Assembly: GCF_030418455.1 (NCBI RefSeq)
Contig: NZ_JAUHPW010000001.1
Coordinates: 124,001-188,000, forward strand
Direction: 5' to 3'
From: Demequina litoralis
Lineage (GTDB): Bacteria > Actinomycetota > Actinomycetes > Actinomycetales > Demequinaceae
Length of the DNA stretch: 64,000 bases
Every line of letters starts with the position of its first letter. Within the stretch, counting starts at the first letter, position 1. The translations under genes were made by a program, and so were the position numbers. The notes beneath the pieces are model-generated. The model was not told where the DNA came from. It ran no database searches and saw only the letters and a list, made by a program, of their open reading frames with translations. This document shows positions 19,940-28,410 of the stretch, piece by piece.

Positions 19940-21339
19940 CCGGGACCGCACCCGCACGCGTCGCCATCGTCGGCGGCGGCTTCACCGGCCTCACGGCCGC
20001 CTACGAGCTCGCCAAGGCGGGCCATCACGTCGAGGTGTACGAGGCCGCCCCGACGTTCGGGGGGCTCGTCGCCGGCTTCGAGCTCGCCGACGGCTTCCCG
20101 CTCGAGCGCGCGTACCACTTCCTCTACACGACCGACGAGTGGATGATCGGGATGGCCGAGGAGCTCGGCATCCGCGACAGGCTGGACTTCTACCCGAGCT
20201 CGATCAAGGCGTTCCACGAGGGCAAGCGGTACGGCTTCACGACCCCTCTCGAGCTGCTGTCCTTCAAGCCCCTGTCGTTCGTCGACCGGGTCCGCACCGG
20301 CCTCACCGGGCTGCGCACCCTGTCGCTCAAGAGGTGGCAGCCGCTGACGACCGTCACGGCCTACGACTGGCTGTGCAAGGTCAACGGCAAGCGCGCGACC
20401 GACATCGTGTGGAAGCCGCTGCTCGTGGGCAAGTTCGACGTGTACTGGGACAAGGTCACGATGGCGTGGCTGTGGACGCGCATCCACGTGCGCCAGACGT
20501 CGAAGATCAAGGGCGAGCAGACCGAGCGGCTCGGCTACTTCGAGGGCGGCTTCCGCATCATGGTCGACCGCTGGCTCGAGGAGCTCGAGGCGCGGGGGGC
20601 CGTGCTGCGCCCCAGCACGCCCATCCAGGCGTTCACCGAGGTCGACGGCCGGCCCGCGCTGGTGATCGACGGCGAGGAGCGACGCTTCGACGCGGTGCTG
20701 GGGGCCATCCCGAGCAACGCCCTCGCGCGCGCCGCGAAGGACCACCCCGCCATGACCGCCGAGTACTCGAAGCAGCTCACGGACATCGACTACCTCGGCG
20801 CGGCGCTCATGGTCGTGACGACGAGCGAGCCGATCACCGACACCTACTGGCACCAGATCCACGATCTGGACGCGCCCTTCCTCGTGTTCCTCAGCCTGGA
20901 CTCGCTCATCGGCACCGAGAACACGGGCGGCCGGTACATCTACTACGTCGGCGACTACGTGCAGAACGACGACGAGGTCATGACGATGGACGAGGACGAG
21001 CTGCGGGAGCGCTGGTACGCCGGCCTCGAGCGGCTTCTGCCCGAGTTCCGGCGCGACCTCGTCACCGAGTCGCACATCTTCCGTTTCCGCAACGCCCAGC
21101 ACATCGTCGACGTGACCTTCCAGTCGCGCATCCCCGAGATGGTCACGCCCCTGCCCGGCTACTTCCTCGCGAACTTCTCCCAGGTGTTCCCCGAGGACCG
21201 CGGCACCAACTACGCGGTGCGCGACGGTCTCAGGGTCGCGGGCCTCATGGACGAGGCGCTGCGCGCGGAGCCCTCCCGCGTCGCGGAGCAGGAGGCGGTG
21301 GCCGTGCCGGCGTCGGAGCTGGACAAGGCCGCGTCCTAG
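19936..21339 (+). CDS. FAD-dependent amine oxidase-like oxidoreductase of the polysaccharide cluster
   Basis: 467 aa. The N-terminal dinucleotide motif is VAIVGGGFTGLTAAYELAKAGHHVEVYEA, followed by FGGLVAGFEL. The fold resembles protoporphyrinogen oxidase, phytoene desaturase and UDP-galactopyranose mutase. No signal peptide. Proteins of this kind often accompany GT2 and GtrA genes; a role in modifying a lipid-linked or nucleotide-linked sugar is inference. The start overlaps gtrA by 4 bp. Its TAG shares the tetranucleotide CTAG with the stop of the convergent GH5 gene, leaving no room for a terminator between them. Confidence 0.83.
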   Translation: MTGTAPARVAIVGGGFTGLTAAYELAKAGHHVEVYEAAPTFGGLVAGFELADGFPLERAYHFLYTTDEWMIGMAEELGIRDRLDFYPSSIKAFHEGKRYGFTTPLELLSFKPLSFVDRVRTGLTGLRTLSLKRWQPLTTVTAYDWLCKVNGKRATDIVWKPLLVGKFDVYWDKVTMAWLWTRIHVRQTSKIKGEQTERLGYFEGGFRIMVDRWLEELEARGAVLRPSTPIQAFTEVDGRPALVIDGEERRFDAVLGAIPSNALARAAKDHPAMTAEYSKQLTDIDYLGAALMVVTTSEPITDTYWHQIHDLDAPFLVFLSLDSLIGTENTGGRYIYYVGDYVQNDDEVMTMDEDELRERWYAGLERLLPEFRRDLVTESHIFRFRNAQHIVDVTFQSRIPEMVTPLPGYFLANFSQVFPEDRGTNYAVRDGLRVAGLMDEALRAEPSRVAEQEAVAVPASELDKAAS

Positions 21340-22583
21340 CCTGCGGGCGTCGCCGCCAGCTCGTCGGCGTAGGGGAGCACGTACTTGCCCTCGCCGTAGG
21401 CGTCCCAGTAGTGGTGGGCCTCGTAGAGGAAGTTCCCGGAGGCGTCGTCGATCCACCCCGTCGGGTGGGTCGACCGCCACCGCGCGAGGCTCGACCAGTC
21501 GTACCCCGCGACGACGAGCAGGTGCTCGTCGCCGGCGGCGCGCAACGCCGCGACCGTCTCCTGGGTCATCTGCTCCCACACGGCCGCCGCGCCGCGCTCG
21601 TCGCCGCCGCCGAGGTCGTGGGGCTCGTTCATGAGGCCGTAGCCGAGCAGCGCGGGGTGGTCGCCCCAGGTGCGGGCGATCCGCAGCCACACGTCCGTCA
21701 TGCGTGCGCCCGGCAGCGCGTCGGAGCCCAGCAGCTGGGTGCCGGCGTCGGTGACGTAGGCCCCGTAGTTGTGCAGGTCGAGGATCACGTCGATGCCGGC
21801 CGCGGAGGCCGCGTCGAGCTGCGCCGTGACCGCGGCGACCTGGGCGGGGTCGAGCCGGCCCTCGAGCGCGGGCTGCAGCCGCTCCCACCGCACGGGCAGG
21901 CGCACGAGGTCGATTCCGCGCCCGGCGAGCCACGCGTAGGAGGCGACCGGCTCGGCGAAGTAGTCGGTGCCGAGCGTGCCGGGGTCGGCGCTGCTGAACC
22001 CGTTCTCGGTGCCGAACTCGAGGCCCGCGAGGGAGACGCCGTGGCGGGCGCCCGTGCCGTCCGCATCCTGCCCCGCCTGCAGCGCCTCGATGACCCGCGC
22101 CTGCCCGCTCGCGGTGTCGAGCGAACCGCTCCCAGAGTCGCCGTAGGTGACGAGCGGGTAGCCGGAGGACCAGTGGCTGCCCGCGGCCCAGGCGGCCGTC
22201 CACAGGCCCTCCTGGTCGGCCAGCAGGTACCAGTACTCGCCCAGCTCGTCCCAGTCGCTGTCGGTGGCGGACGGCCAGCCGACCTCGCCGATGAAGCCCG
22301 CGGCCGCGTTCTCCTCGAGCCAGGACGCGAAGTCCCGGAGCGCGTCGATCTGCTTCTGCTGGAGCGCGTCCAGCTCGACGTCGGCGAGCACATCCGGATC
22401 GGCAGGGGTGGGCGAGGGTGTCGGCGTGGGCGACGTCGCTGCCGGGCTGGCGGCGGGCGTGCTCGGGGCCGCCGCGGGCGCGTCCGCGCGCGTGACCGCC
22501 GCGGTGATCGCGAGCGCGGCCGCCCCGACGCCGAGCATCGCGGTCCAGGCCAGACGGCTGGCTGACGGGCGGCGACTGCTCAC
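21336..22583 (-). CDS. Secreted GH5 cellulase-like enzyme with circularly permuted barrel
   Basis: 415 aa from GTG 22583 (GGAAGGTGAT upstream). Residues 1-34 are a signal/anchor, 35-62 a Pro/Thr linker. The GH5 strands then appear in the order 7, 8, 1-6. GFIGEVGW (nucleophile E100) and LWTAAWAAGSHW (126-138), normally the last barrel elements, come first. They are followed by HGVSLAGLEFG (strand 1, 181-191), LVRLPVRWERLQP (R228), ILDLHNYGAY (H271), GLMNEPH (acid/base E320), LVVAGYDW and NFLYEAHHYWD (H390, Y392), and the protein ends at 415. All catalytic residues are present, so this is not a simple truncation. It is convergent with, and interlocked by CTAG to, the polysaccharide operon; it probably trims or releases its glycan. 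Confidence 0.85.
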   Translation of the reverse strand: MSSRRPSASRLAWTAMLGVGAAALAITAAVTRADAPAAAPSTPAASPAATSPTPTPSPTPADPDVLADVELDALQQKQIDALRDFASWLEENAAAGFIGEVGWPSATDSDWDELGEYWYLLADQEGLWTAAWAAGSHWSSGYPLVTYGDSGSGSLDTASGQARVIEALQAGQDADGTGARHGVSLAGLEFGTENGFSSADPGTLGTDYFAEPVASYAWLAGRGIDLVRLPVRWERLQPALEGRLDPAQVAAVTAQLDAASAAGIDVILDLHNYGAYVTDAGTQLLGSDALPGARMTDVWLRIARTWGDHPALLGYGLMNEPHDLGGGDERGAAAVWEQMTQETVAALRAAGDEHLLVVAGYDWSSLARWRSTHPTGWIDDASGNFLYEAHHYWDAYGEGKYVLPYADELAATPAG

Positions 22584-22680
22584 GGGATCACCTTCCGGGC
22601 GGTCCGACGGTTCCGGACCTTGGGGATCGACGACGCTGGGTGCTCTGACGGCCGAGCGGCGGGGCGTGCGCTCGTGGCCG

Positions 22681-22686
22681 ATGCTA
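22681..22686 (-). promoter_or_regulatory. -10 hexamer TAGCAT for the GH5 gene
   Basis: On the minus strand TAGCAT lies about 98 bases before the GTG at 22583, giving a leader of roughly 90 nt. Weak single-hexamer evidence. Confidence 0.3.
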
Positions 22687-22735
22687 CCTGGCAGACCCCT
22701 GGCTGCGGCACCCCCTTCGGAGCGTCGGCGGCGTC

Positions 22736-24157
22736 CTAGGCCGGGAGGATGTTGTTGTTGATGCGGAAGAGGTTGTCCGGGTCGTAGGTCCGCTTGACCT
22801 CGCGCAGCCGGCCCAGGTTCGCGCCGTACTGCTGGTCGACCACCTGACGGTCCGACGCATCGTCCCCGACGAAGTTGAGGTACGTGCCTCCCGCCCCGTC
22901 GAGGCCCCGCGCGGCCTCGACGGTGGCGCGCACCCAGGCGCGCACCTCGGGCAGGCGCGCCGCGTCCTCCGTCATGCCGTCGACGCTCAGCATGAACGGC
23001 GCGCTCCGGTCGCCGAAGGCGGTGTCCGCCGCGCCCACGCGCCCGCACGCGCCGCCCATCGCGGGGAGGTGGACGAGGATCCTCGGGTCCGGCCGCTCGA
23101 GCGCACGGGCATAGACGAAGGAGAGGGCCTCGTCGTCGAGACGATCGAGGTAGAGGGACTTCCAGTACGAGTGGACGGGAGTGTCGTCGCCGTCCAGGGC
23201 GTACTGGAGGAACCGGTAGTCGCCGAGCATGTCGCTCATGTCGACGAGCGGCTCGCCGAGCGCGCGGTAGGGCGCCAGCGCCTCGCGGCCTCGCGAGGCG
23301 TCGCCCGCGTAGACCGCGCCGATGATGAGGACGTCGCGCCCGCGGGCCGGCGGCGGCGCGGTGTCGTCGTCCGCCATCGTCCACAGCATCGCCCGCGAGG
23401 TCACCTCGTCGGGCGCGTCGACGGCGAGGTCGCGCCAGCCACGCAGCACGCCCTCGGAGCCGGCGAGCGGGTGGAGCACGAAGGCCGCCGCGATCTCCGG
23501 GCCGAGCGGGTGCGCCCGGAACGTGAGGTCGACGGCGACGCCGAAGTTGCCGCCGCCGCCGCGGATCGCCCAGAACAGGTCCGCGTGCTCCGTCGCGCTC
23601 GCGGTCACCACCTCGCCGGAGGCGAGCACGATGCGGGCGGACAGCAGGCTGTCGCAGCTCAGCCCCCACTTCCGGACGAGCCAGCCGACCCCGCCGCCGA
23701 GGGTCAGGCCGCCCACGCCCGTGGTCGACACGATCCCGCCGGGCACCGCGAGCCCGAAGGCCTGGGTCTCGCGGTCGACCTGGCCCCAGGTGGCGCCGCC
23801 CTGCACGCGCACGGTCAGGTTGGCGGGATCGACCCAGACGCCCTTCATGTCGCGCAGGTCGAGCACGATGCCGTCGTCGACCGAGCCGTGCCCGCCGACG
23901 TGGTGGCCGCCCGAGCGGATCGCGAGGGGAGCGCCCGTGGTGCGAGCGAGGTTGACGCCGTCGACGACGTCGGCCGGTCCGGTGCACCGGATGATCAGCG
24001 CGGGTCGACGGTCGATGGCGGCGTTGTCGAGCCGCCGCAGATCGTCGTACCCGGGGTCGGTGGGCGTGACGAGCGCGCCACGGAAGACCGCGCCGAGCTC
24101 GCCCAGCCTCTCCGCGTCGACCGAGAAGGGCGTGGGGGTGCTGCTGGTGGTGGCCAT
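22736..24157 (-). CDS. Bicovalent FAD-binding oxidoreductase, berberine-bridge type
   Basis: 473 aa. PP-loop and FAD domain (IRSGGHHVGGHGSVDDGIVLDL) with the His used for 8-alpha-histidyl linkage, and GLSCDSLLSA with the Cys used for 6-S-cysteinyl linkage, so the flavin is probably bound twice. GGGVGWL and RGGGGNFG follow, and the C-terminal BBE motif ends YDPDNLFRINNNI. Such enzymes oxidise sugars, alkaloids or alcohols with O2. No signal peptide is evident from ATG 24157; in-frame GTG 24190 is an alternative start with no better ribosome-binding site. It lies upstream of the GH5 gene on the same strand but 150 bp away. Confidence 0.85.
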   Translation of the reverse strand: MATTSSTPTPFSVDAERLGELGAVFRGALVTPTDPGYDDLRRLDNAAIDRRPALIIRCTGPADVVDGVNLARTTGAPLAIRSGGHHVGGHGSVDDGIVLDLRDMKGVWVDPANLTVRVQGGATWGQVDRETQAFGLAVPGGIVSTTGVGGLTLGGGVGWLVRKWGLSCDSLLSARIVLASGEVVTASATEHADLFWAIRGGGGNFGVAVDLTFRAHPLGPEIAAAFVLHPLAGSEGVLRGWRDLAVDAPDEVTSRAMLWTMADDDTAPPPARGRDVLIIGAVYAGDASRGREALAPYRALGEPLVDMSDMLGDYRFLQYALDGDDTPVHSYWKSLYLDRLDDEALSFVYARALERPDPRILVHLPAMGGACGRVGAADTAFGDRSAPFMLSVDGMTEDAARLPEVRAWVRATVEAARGLDGAGGTYLNFVGDDASDRQVVDQQYGANLGRLREVKRTYDPDNLFRINNNILPA

Positions 24158-24618
24158 GCTGGGGACCGTTCCTGTGCCGTGCCGGCCCATGTTCCGGGGA
24201 TGCGCGCCCAGGCCGGCATCCGGCCGCTCAGGGCCTGGGGTTCGGGCGCGGCGATCGAGGCGGGGCGGTGGCGGCCCGGCTCGCGAGGGTGGGGGAGCCT
24301 GGGCGTGGACGCAGGCCTCATGGCGCTCGCATCACGGTGGTGCTCGTTGCTGCTCATGCGCTTCCCGTCCCCCCTGGTCGGTGCGCCGGCATCTCGCGTC
24401 CCGTCCATTGCAGCACCGTCGGCACGGCCCCGCAAGGTGACCGGGTGCGTCGTGGCCAGGGCGACGGGCAGGAATCCCGCGCGGGCCTCATCGGGCCTGC
24501 CGTACCGCAGCCGCGGTACGCCGGGAAGACCACGGCTGGACGATGCGGCGGGCGCCCGTGCCCGCGAGGCTGGGGTCATCGCTGAACGGCAGCGCGAGCA
24601 CGAGGGAGCCTGAGGATC
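24158..24618. other. 461-bp divergent gap with palindrome and GGACGATGCG copy
   Basis: No convincing gene. The reading frames here have no ribosome-binding site and no family resemblance. Noted items: a perfect palindrome at 24501-24520 (listed separately), a GGACGATGCG copy at 24538-24547, and CTGAGGATC as ribosome-binding site for the gene at 24619. No clear -10 was found for either divergent gene. Confidence 0.4.
24501..24520. promoter_or_regulatory. Perfect inverted repeat, possible operator
   Basis: CGTACCGC-AGCC-GCGGTACG, eight-base arms with a four-base centre, about 100 bp upstream of the lipoprotein gene at 24619. It could be an operator or an RNA hairpin. No T-run follows. Confidence 0.4.
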
Positions 24619-25113
24619 ATGACGACCACGCCCGACGGAACGGGTATCAGGAGCGGCAGCGGGATCGGCGTGGTGGTGGCGCTCGCGGTCGTGCTCGCGG
24701 CGTGCGCCATCCCCGGCGCCGGAGCGGCGCCCGCGCTGGAGGAGGGCGTGGTGGCCGCGCCCGTCGCGGCGGTCGGCACGGCCCTCGACCGTGCGTTCGA
24801 TGCCAACATCGCCGAGGTCGAGCGGTTCATCGACCTCGGCGGCCGGGTGTCCGACGGGCCGGACGGACTGCTGCTGCTCGACGCGAGCGGCGAGCTCGCG
24901 CGGACGGGCCTGGTCGCGCTCGCGGCCCACCTCGCGGACTCGCTCGACCTGGACGCCGGCATCGTGCGCGAGGCCGTCGCGGCGGCGGCCACGGCGCAGC
25001 CCGACGCCGCGAGCGGCCTGGCGACCGGCACCGCTGAGCGCGACGGCTACGTCCTCATCTGCACCGCCTCCCACGGAGGCATCACCCTCGCGTTCGACGA
25101 TCACCGGGCCTGA
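24619..25113 (+). CDS. Hypothetical lipoprotein
   Basis: 164 aa. A hydrophobic N-terminal segment ends with the lipobox VLAAC (about residue 29). The remainder is mostly alpha-helical in character, alanine and acid rich (EEGVVAAPVAAVGTALDRAFDANIAEVERF), with a short conserved-looking end GYVLICTASHGGITLAFDDH. No domain recognised. ATG has CTGAGGA nine bases upstream. It is convergent with the amine oxidase gene, 12 bp apart. Confidence 0.55.
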   Translation: MTTTPDGTGIRSGSGIGVVVALAVVLAACAIPGAGAAPALEEGVVAAPVAAVGTALDRAFDANIAEVERFIDLGGRVSDGPDGLLLLDASGELARTGLVALAAHLADSLDLDAGIVREAVAAAATAQPDAASGLATGTAERDGYVLICTASHGGITLAFDDHRA

Positions 25114-25125
25114 GCCGCTCGACCT

Positions 25126-26457
25126 TCAGGCCCGCGACCACAGCCGTTCGATCGGGACCGTGCGGCCCAGGATCCGCCCGGCCGCGCGATGCCCGGAGAG
25201 CATCGCCGCGGGCACGGTGGCCGGGTCGTCGGTCCACGTCGCCTCGCCGGCGAGGTGGAGGACGTCGCCCACGGGGGTCGCGAGATCGTCGTGGTCCGCG
25301 GTGGTCGAGCCCACCGTCATGTACGCGTACGAGCCGCGCGCGAAGGGGTCGGCATGCCATGCCGTCACCTGGACGGAGACCGGCTCCTCGGCGCGTTCCC
25401 CGTACAGGCGCCGCAGCTGCTCCATCACGGAGGCCGCGACCCGCGCATCGTCCCATCCCTCGATCTCGCGGGCGGTGGGGCCGGCCGCGAAGGTCAGCAG
25501 GGTGGGCGCGTCGTGCAGGCGGGTGAGGTCGTAGAAGGAGTGCCAGCGGCGGCCCTCGGGACCCTGCTGGCGGACGGCGTGCACGCCGTCGTCCCAGAAG
25601 CGCGAGGGGAAGCGCAGCACGACCTTCTCGAAGCGGTTCATCTCCAGCCGTGCGAGGGCACCCGCCACGGGCTCCGGAAGCGGTGGCGTGATCGCGAGGT
25701 CGCCGGACTTGAGCACGCCGACGGGGACGGTGAGCACGGCGGTCGAGGCTCGCAGCTCGGCGCCGGCGGCCGTGGCGACCCGCACCCCGTCGGCGGACCA
25801 GCGCAGCCGCGTGACGACGTGCGCCAGGCGCACGTCCAGCCCGTCCGCGAGGGCCTGTGGCAGCCGGTCGTAGCCGTCGGGGAAGATGACCTCGTCGCCT
25901 TCGACGTCATCGTCGTCCAGCCCATGCGCGGCGAGGTCCTCGATCCACGCGCCGTACTGCTCCTCGGACCGGTGCTCGAGGAACTCGCGCACGCGCGCCG
26001 TGCGCGCGCCGCCCCAGCCCTGCGCGGCGAGCGCGCGCTCGGTGACGTCCCGGTACGAGTCGTGCGGGCCGGAGCGCGCGACCTCACCCGCGAGCACCGC
26101 GTCGACGGCGTGCACGTCGTCCGCGAAGCGCGCCGCCGCATCGTCCGTCAGCCGGGCGGCGGCGGGGGAGAAGTATGCGATCGGGCGGCCGTCGGGCTGG
26201 TAGCTGCCGACGGTGAACTCCGTGGTGCGCATCCCGAACGCCTCGACCGCCGCGGCGACCGGGCAGCCGTCGACGCCGTGGATCCACGAGGCGCCCAGGT
26301 CCGTCCCGAGGCCGTCTCTGCGGTCGGTCCACACCCGCCCGCCGATGCGGTCACGTGCCTCGAGCACCGCGACGCGCCTCCCTGCGTCGGCGAGCAGCCG
26401 TGCCGCGGTCAGGCCGGCGACGCCGGCTCCGATGACGATCGTGTCGAGCTGTTCCAT
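25126..26457 (-). CDS. Flavin monoamine oxidase family protein
   Basis: 443 aa. It begins with the FAD-binding motif TIVIGAGVAGLTAARLLADAGRRVAVLEARDRIGGRVWT and shows the amine oxidase landmarks LGASWIHG near residue 65 and LHLAGEATWTDDPATVPAAMLSGHRAA at the C-terminus. It probably oxidises a polyamine or other primary/secondary amine. No signal peptide. ATG 26457 gives the normal N-terminus directly before the FAD motif; a start at 26502 would only add 15 residues. Two GGACGATGCG copies lie within it (25444 and 26137), both read as Asp-Asp-Ala. Confidence 0.87.
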   Translation of the reverse strand: MEQLDTIVIGAGVAGLTAARLLADAGRRVAVLEARDRIGGRVWTDRRDGLGTDLGASWIHGVDGCPVAAAVEAFGMRTTEFTVGSYQPDGRPIAYFSPAAARLTDDAAARFADDVHAVDAVLAGEVARSGPHDSYRDVTERALAAQGWGGARTARVREFLEHRSEEQYGAWIEDLAAHGLDDDDVEGDEVIFPDGYDRLPQALADGLDVRLAHVVTRLRWSADGVRVATAAGAELRASTAVLTVPVGVLKSGDLAITPPLPEPVAGALARLEMNRFEKVVLRFPSRFWDDGVHAVRQQGPEGRRWHSFYDLTRLHDAPTLLTFAAGPTAREIEGWDDARVAASVMEQLRRLYGERAEEPVSVQVTAWHADPFARGSYAYMTVGSTTADHDDLATPVGDVLHLAGEATWTDDPATVPAAMLSGHRAAGRILGRTVPIERLWSRA

Positions 26458-26690
26458 GGCCGGCGGGGCTCCATCGCGAGGGGTCGTGGGTGAGCGCGAC
26501 ACTAGCGGACGCCCCGCCGGGCCGTCCGCGGCACGTGGACGCGTCGCGCCGCCGCCGGGGGGCCCTCCCCCCGCCGCTCATGTGAATGCGGATTAACAAA
26601 TTCCGTGACATCCGGGTCCGGAGAGTCCACACTGGACGCGACCGCACCGGCGCGGTCCGTGTTCGTACAACGCCGTACGGAAGGAATGGG

Positions 26691-28316
26691 ATGAGCCTCG
26701 AGACCCCGGTCCTCGCCGCCGTCGTGCACTCCAGCGGGTCCGAGCCCGTCACCGCGGAGGTGCGCCTCGACGCGCTGCGGCCCGACGAGGTGCTCGTTGA
26801 CGTCGCCGCGTCCGGCATCTGTCATACGGACCTCACCGCGATCGACGGCGGCTCGCCGTTCGCGTACCCCGCGGTGTTCGGGCACGAGGGCGCCGGCACG
26901 GTGGTGCGGGTGGGCGACGCGGTGACGCGCGTCGCGCCGGGGGACCGGGTGGTGCTCACGTTCGACTCGTGCGGCGGATGCCGCCGCTGCCGGGACGGTC
27001 ACCCCGCGTACTGCGAGGAGTTCGCGGCGCGCAACTACCGCGGCGCGCGTCCGGACGGCTCCGCGACCGTCGCGGACCGGGCCGGCGAGCCCATCCGCGC
27101 CGCATGGATGGCGCAGTCCTCGTGGGCGACGCGCGCCATCGCACGCGAGACCAACGTGGTGCCCCTCGGCGAGGACCTGCCGTTCGCCCTCGCCGCGCCT
27201 CTGGGCTGCGGGGTGCTCACCGGCGCCGGGACGGTGCTCAACGTGCTCGCGCCCGCGCACGAGGACCGGCTGCTCGTCGTCGGCGCGGGCAGCGTGGGCC
27301 TCGCGGGCCTCATGGCCGCGCGGGCACGCGGGTGCGCCGCCGTCACTGTCGTCGAACCCGATCCCGCCCGCCGCGAGCTCGCGCTGGCGCTGGGCGCGAC
27401 GCGCGCGCTGGCGCCCGCGGAGCTCGAGGTGCGCCGCGGGTCGTTCGAGCACGCGCTCGACACCGTCGGCAGCCAGGAGGCCCTCGACCTCGCGATCGGG
27501 GCGCTCGCCACGCCCGGCACGTGCGCGACGGTCGCGCTGCGGCGGGGAGGCAACCCGGTGACCGTCAGCCAGACGGCCCTGCTGTGGGGGCGCACGCTCA
27601 CGGGCGTGATCGAGGGGGACGCCGTCCCTACCGAGGCCGTCCCGCTGCTGGTCGGGCTATGGCGCGCGGGCCTCTTCCCGCTGGAGAGGCTGGTCTCGCC
27701 CTTCCCGTTCTCGCGCCTGGACGATGCGGTGGCGGCCGCGCGCACCGGAGCCGCCGTCAAGGCGGTGCTCGTGATGCGCGAGGACGGGGCGACGCCGGCC
27801 GGTGCGGCGGCGACGCGCGGCGGTACCGCCGCGGACCGCGTCCGGGCGATCGCGGCGGCCGGGCAGGGCGACGCCGACGAGCTCGCCGCCCTGTGGGACG
27901 TGCTGCCCGAGGCGCGCGCCGCCGATCTCACCGGTCTGTGGCGGGGCACCGGCATCGACACCGGCCACCGCATCCATAGCACGCTCGAGCGGTCCGGATG
28001 GTTCGGAAAGAACTTCGTCGACGACGCCCACGTCCAGCCCATCGTCTGCCGCGACCCCGACGGCACGCTGGTCGCCGACGCCGGGCTCGCCGGCGGCGGC
28101 GCGTGGCTGGCCGACTGCGCGCACCGGGGCAAGGTCACGGCGACCATGACGTACGACTCCCGACCCATCCACGACCACTTCGTGCGCGTCGACCGCGACA
28201 CCCTGCTCGGCGTGATGGCCGGGCGGGCAGCCGGCGACCCGCGCATCCCGTACTACTTCGTCCTCGCGCGCGTGGAGGGGGCGCCGGCCGGACCGCTGCC
28301 GGAGCGCGGTGCCTGA
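26691..28316 (+). CDS. Zinc-dependent alcohol dehydrogenase fused to GXWXG/DUF4334 domain
   Basis: 541 aa. Residues 1-370 are a medium-chain aryl-alcohol-type dehydrogenase: catalytic zinc ligands in GICHTDL and GHEGAG, the structural zinc lobe CGGCRRCRDGHPAYC, and the Rossmann motif VGAGSVGLAG. After a 35-residue linker, residues 400-535 carry GLWRG (415-419, the GXWXG module), GWFGKNF, then the DUF4334 part ending IPYYFVLARVE. DUF4334 proteins are normally separate small proteins of unknown function; the fusion suggests the domain binds the enzyme's substrate or product. Start ATG 26691 has GGAAGGA upstream. The preceding 230 bp includes AT-rich sequence and a partial repeat TTCGTAC/GTACGGAA near 26662-26682. 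Confidence 0.85.
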   Translation: MSLETPVLAAVVHSSGSEPVTAEVRLDALRPDEVLVDVAASGICHTDLTAIDGGSPFAYPAVFGHEGAGTVVRVGDAVTRVAPGDRVVLTFDSCGGCRRCRDGHPAYCEEFAARNYRGARPDGSATVADRAGEPIRAAWMAQSSWATRAIARETNVVPLGEDLPFALAAPLGCGVLTGAGTVLNVLAPAHEDRLLVVGAGSVGLAGLMAARARGCAAVTVVEPDPARRELALALGATRALAPAELEVRRGSFEHALDTVGSQEALDLAIGALATPGTCATVALRRGGNPVTVSQTALLWGRTLTGVIEGDAVPTEAVPLLVGLWRAGLFPLERLVSPFPFSRLDDAVAAARTGAAVKAVLVMREDGATPAGAAATRGGTAADRVRAIAAAGQGDADELAALWDVLPEARAADLTGLWRGTGIDTGHRIHSTLERSGWFGKNFVDDAHVQPIVCRDPDGTLVADAGLAGGGAWLADCAHRGKVTATMTYDSRPIHDHFVRVDRDTLLGVMAGRAAGDPRIPYYFVLARVEGAPAGPLPERGA

Positions 28317-28353
28317 GCGTCCGGCCACCCCGACGGCGGAGGCGCCGCGGACG

Positions 28354-28359
28354 TAGGCT
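28354..28359 (+). promoter_or_regulatory. -10 hexamer TAGGCT
   Basis: TAGGCT lies 51 bases before ATG 28411, in the short gap after the dehydrogenase, giving the SRPBCC gene its own promoter. The ribosome-binding site is GAGAGGGGGTGAG. Confidence 0.4.
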
Positions 28360-28410
28360 GGAGAGGTGGGCGCACCACCACCGTCTCGGTCGCGAGAGGG
28401 GGTGAGCAAC

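Noticed and set aside
21336..22583. GH5 gene as a pseudogene truncated before strand 7
   Set aside because: The missing strand 7 and 8 blocks, including the nucleophile Glu, are present at the N-terminus, so permutation explains the sequence better than loss.
21336..23987. Long minus-strand frame running from the GH5 gene through the FAD oxidoreductase gene
   Set aside because: The part upstream of GTG 22583 is out of frame with the flavoprotein, is arginine/proline-rich nonsense, and the flavoprotein itself is clear in another frame.
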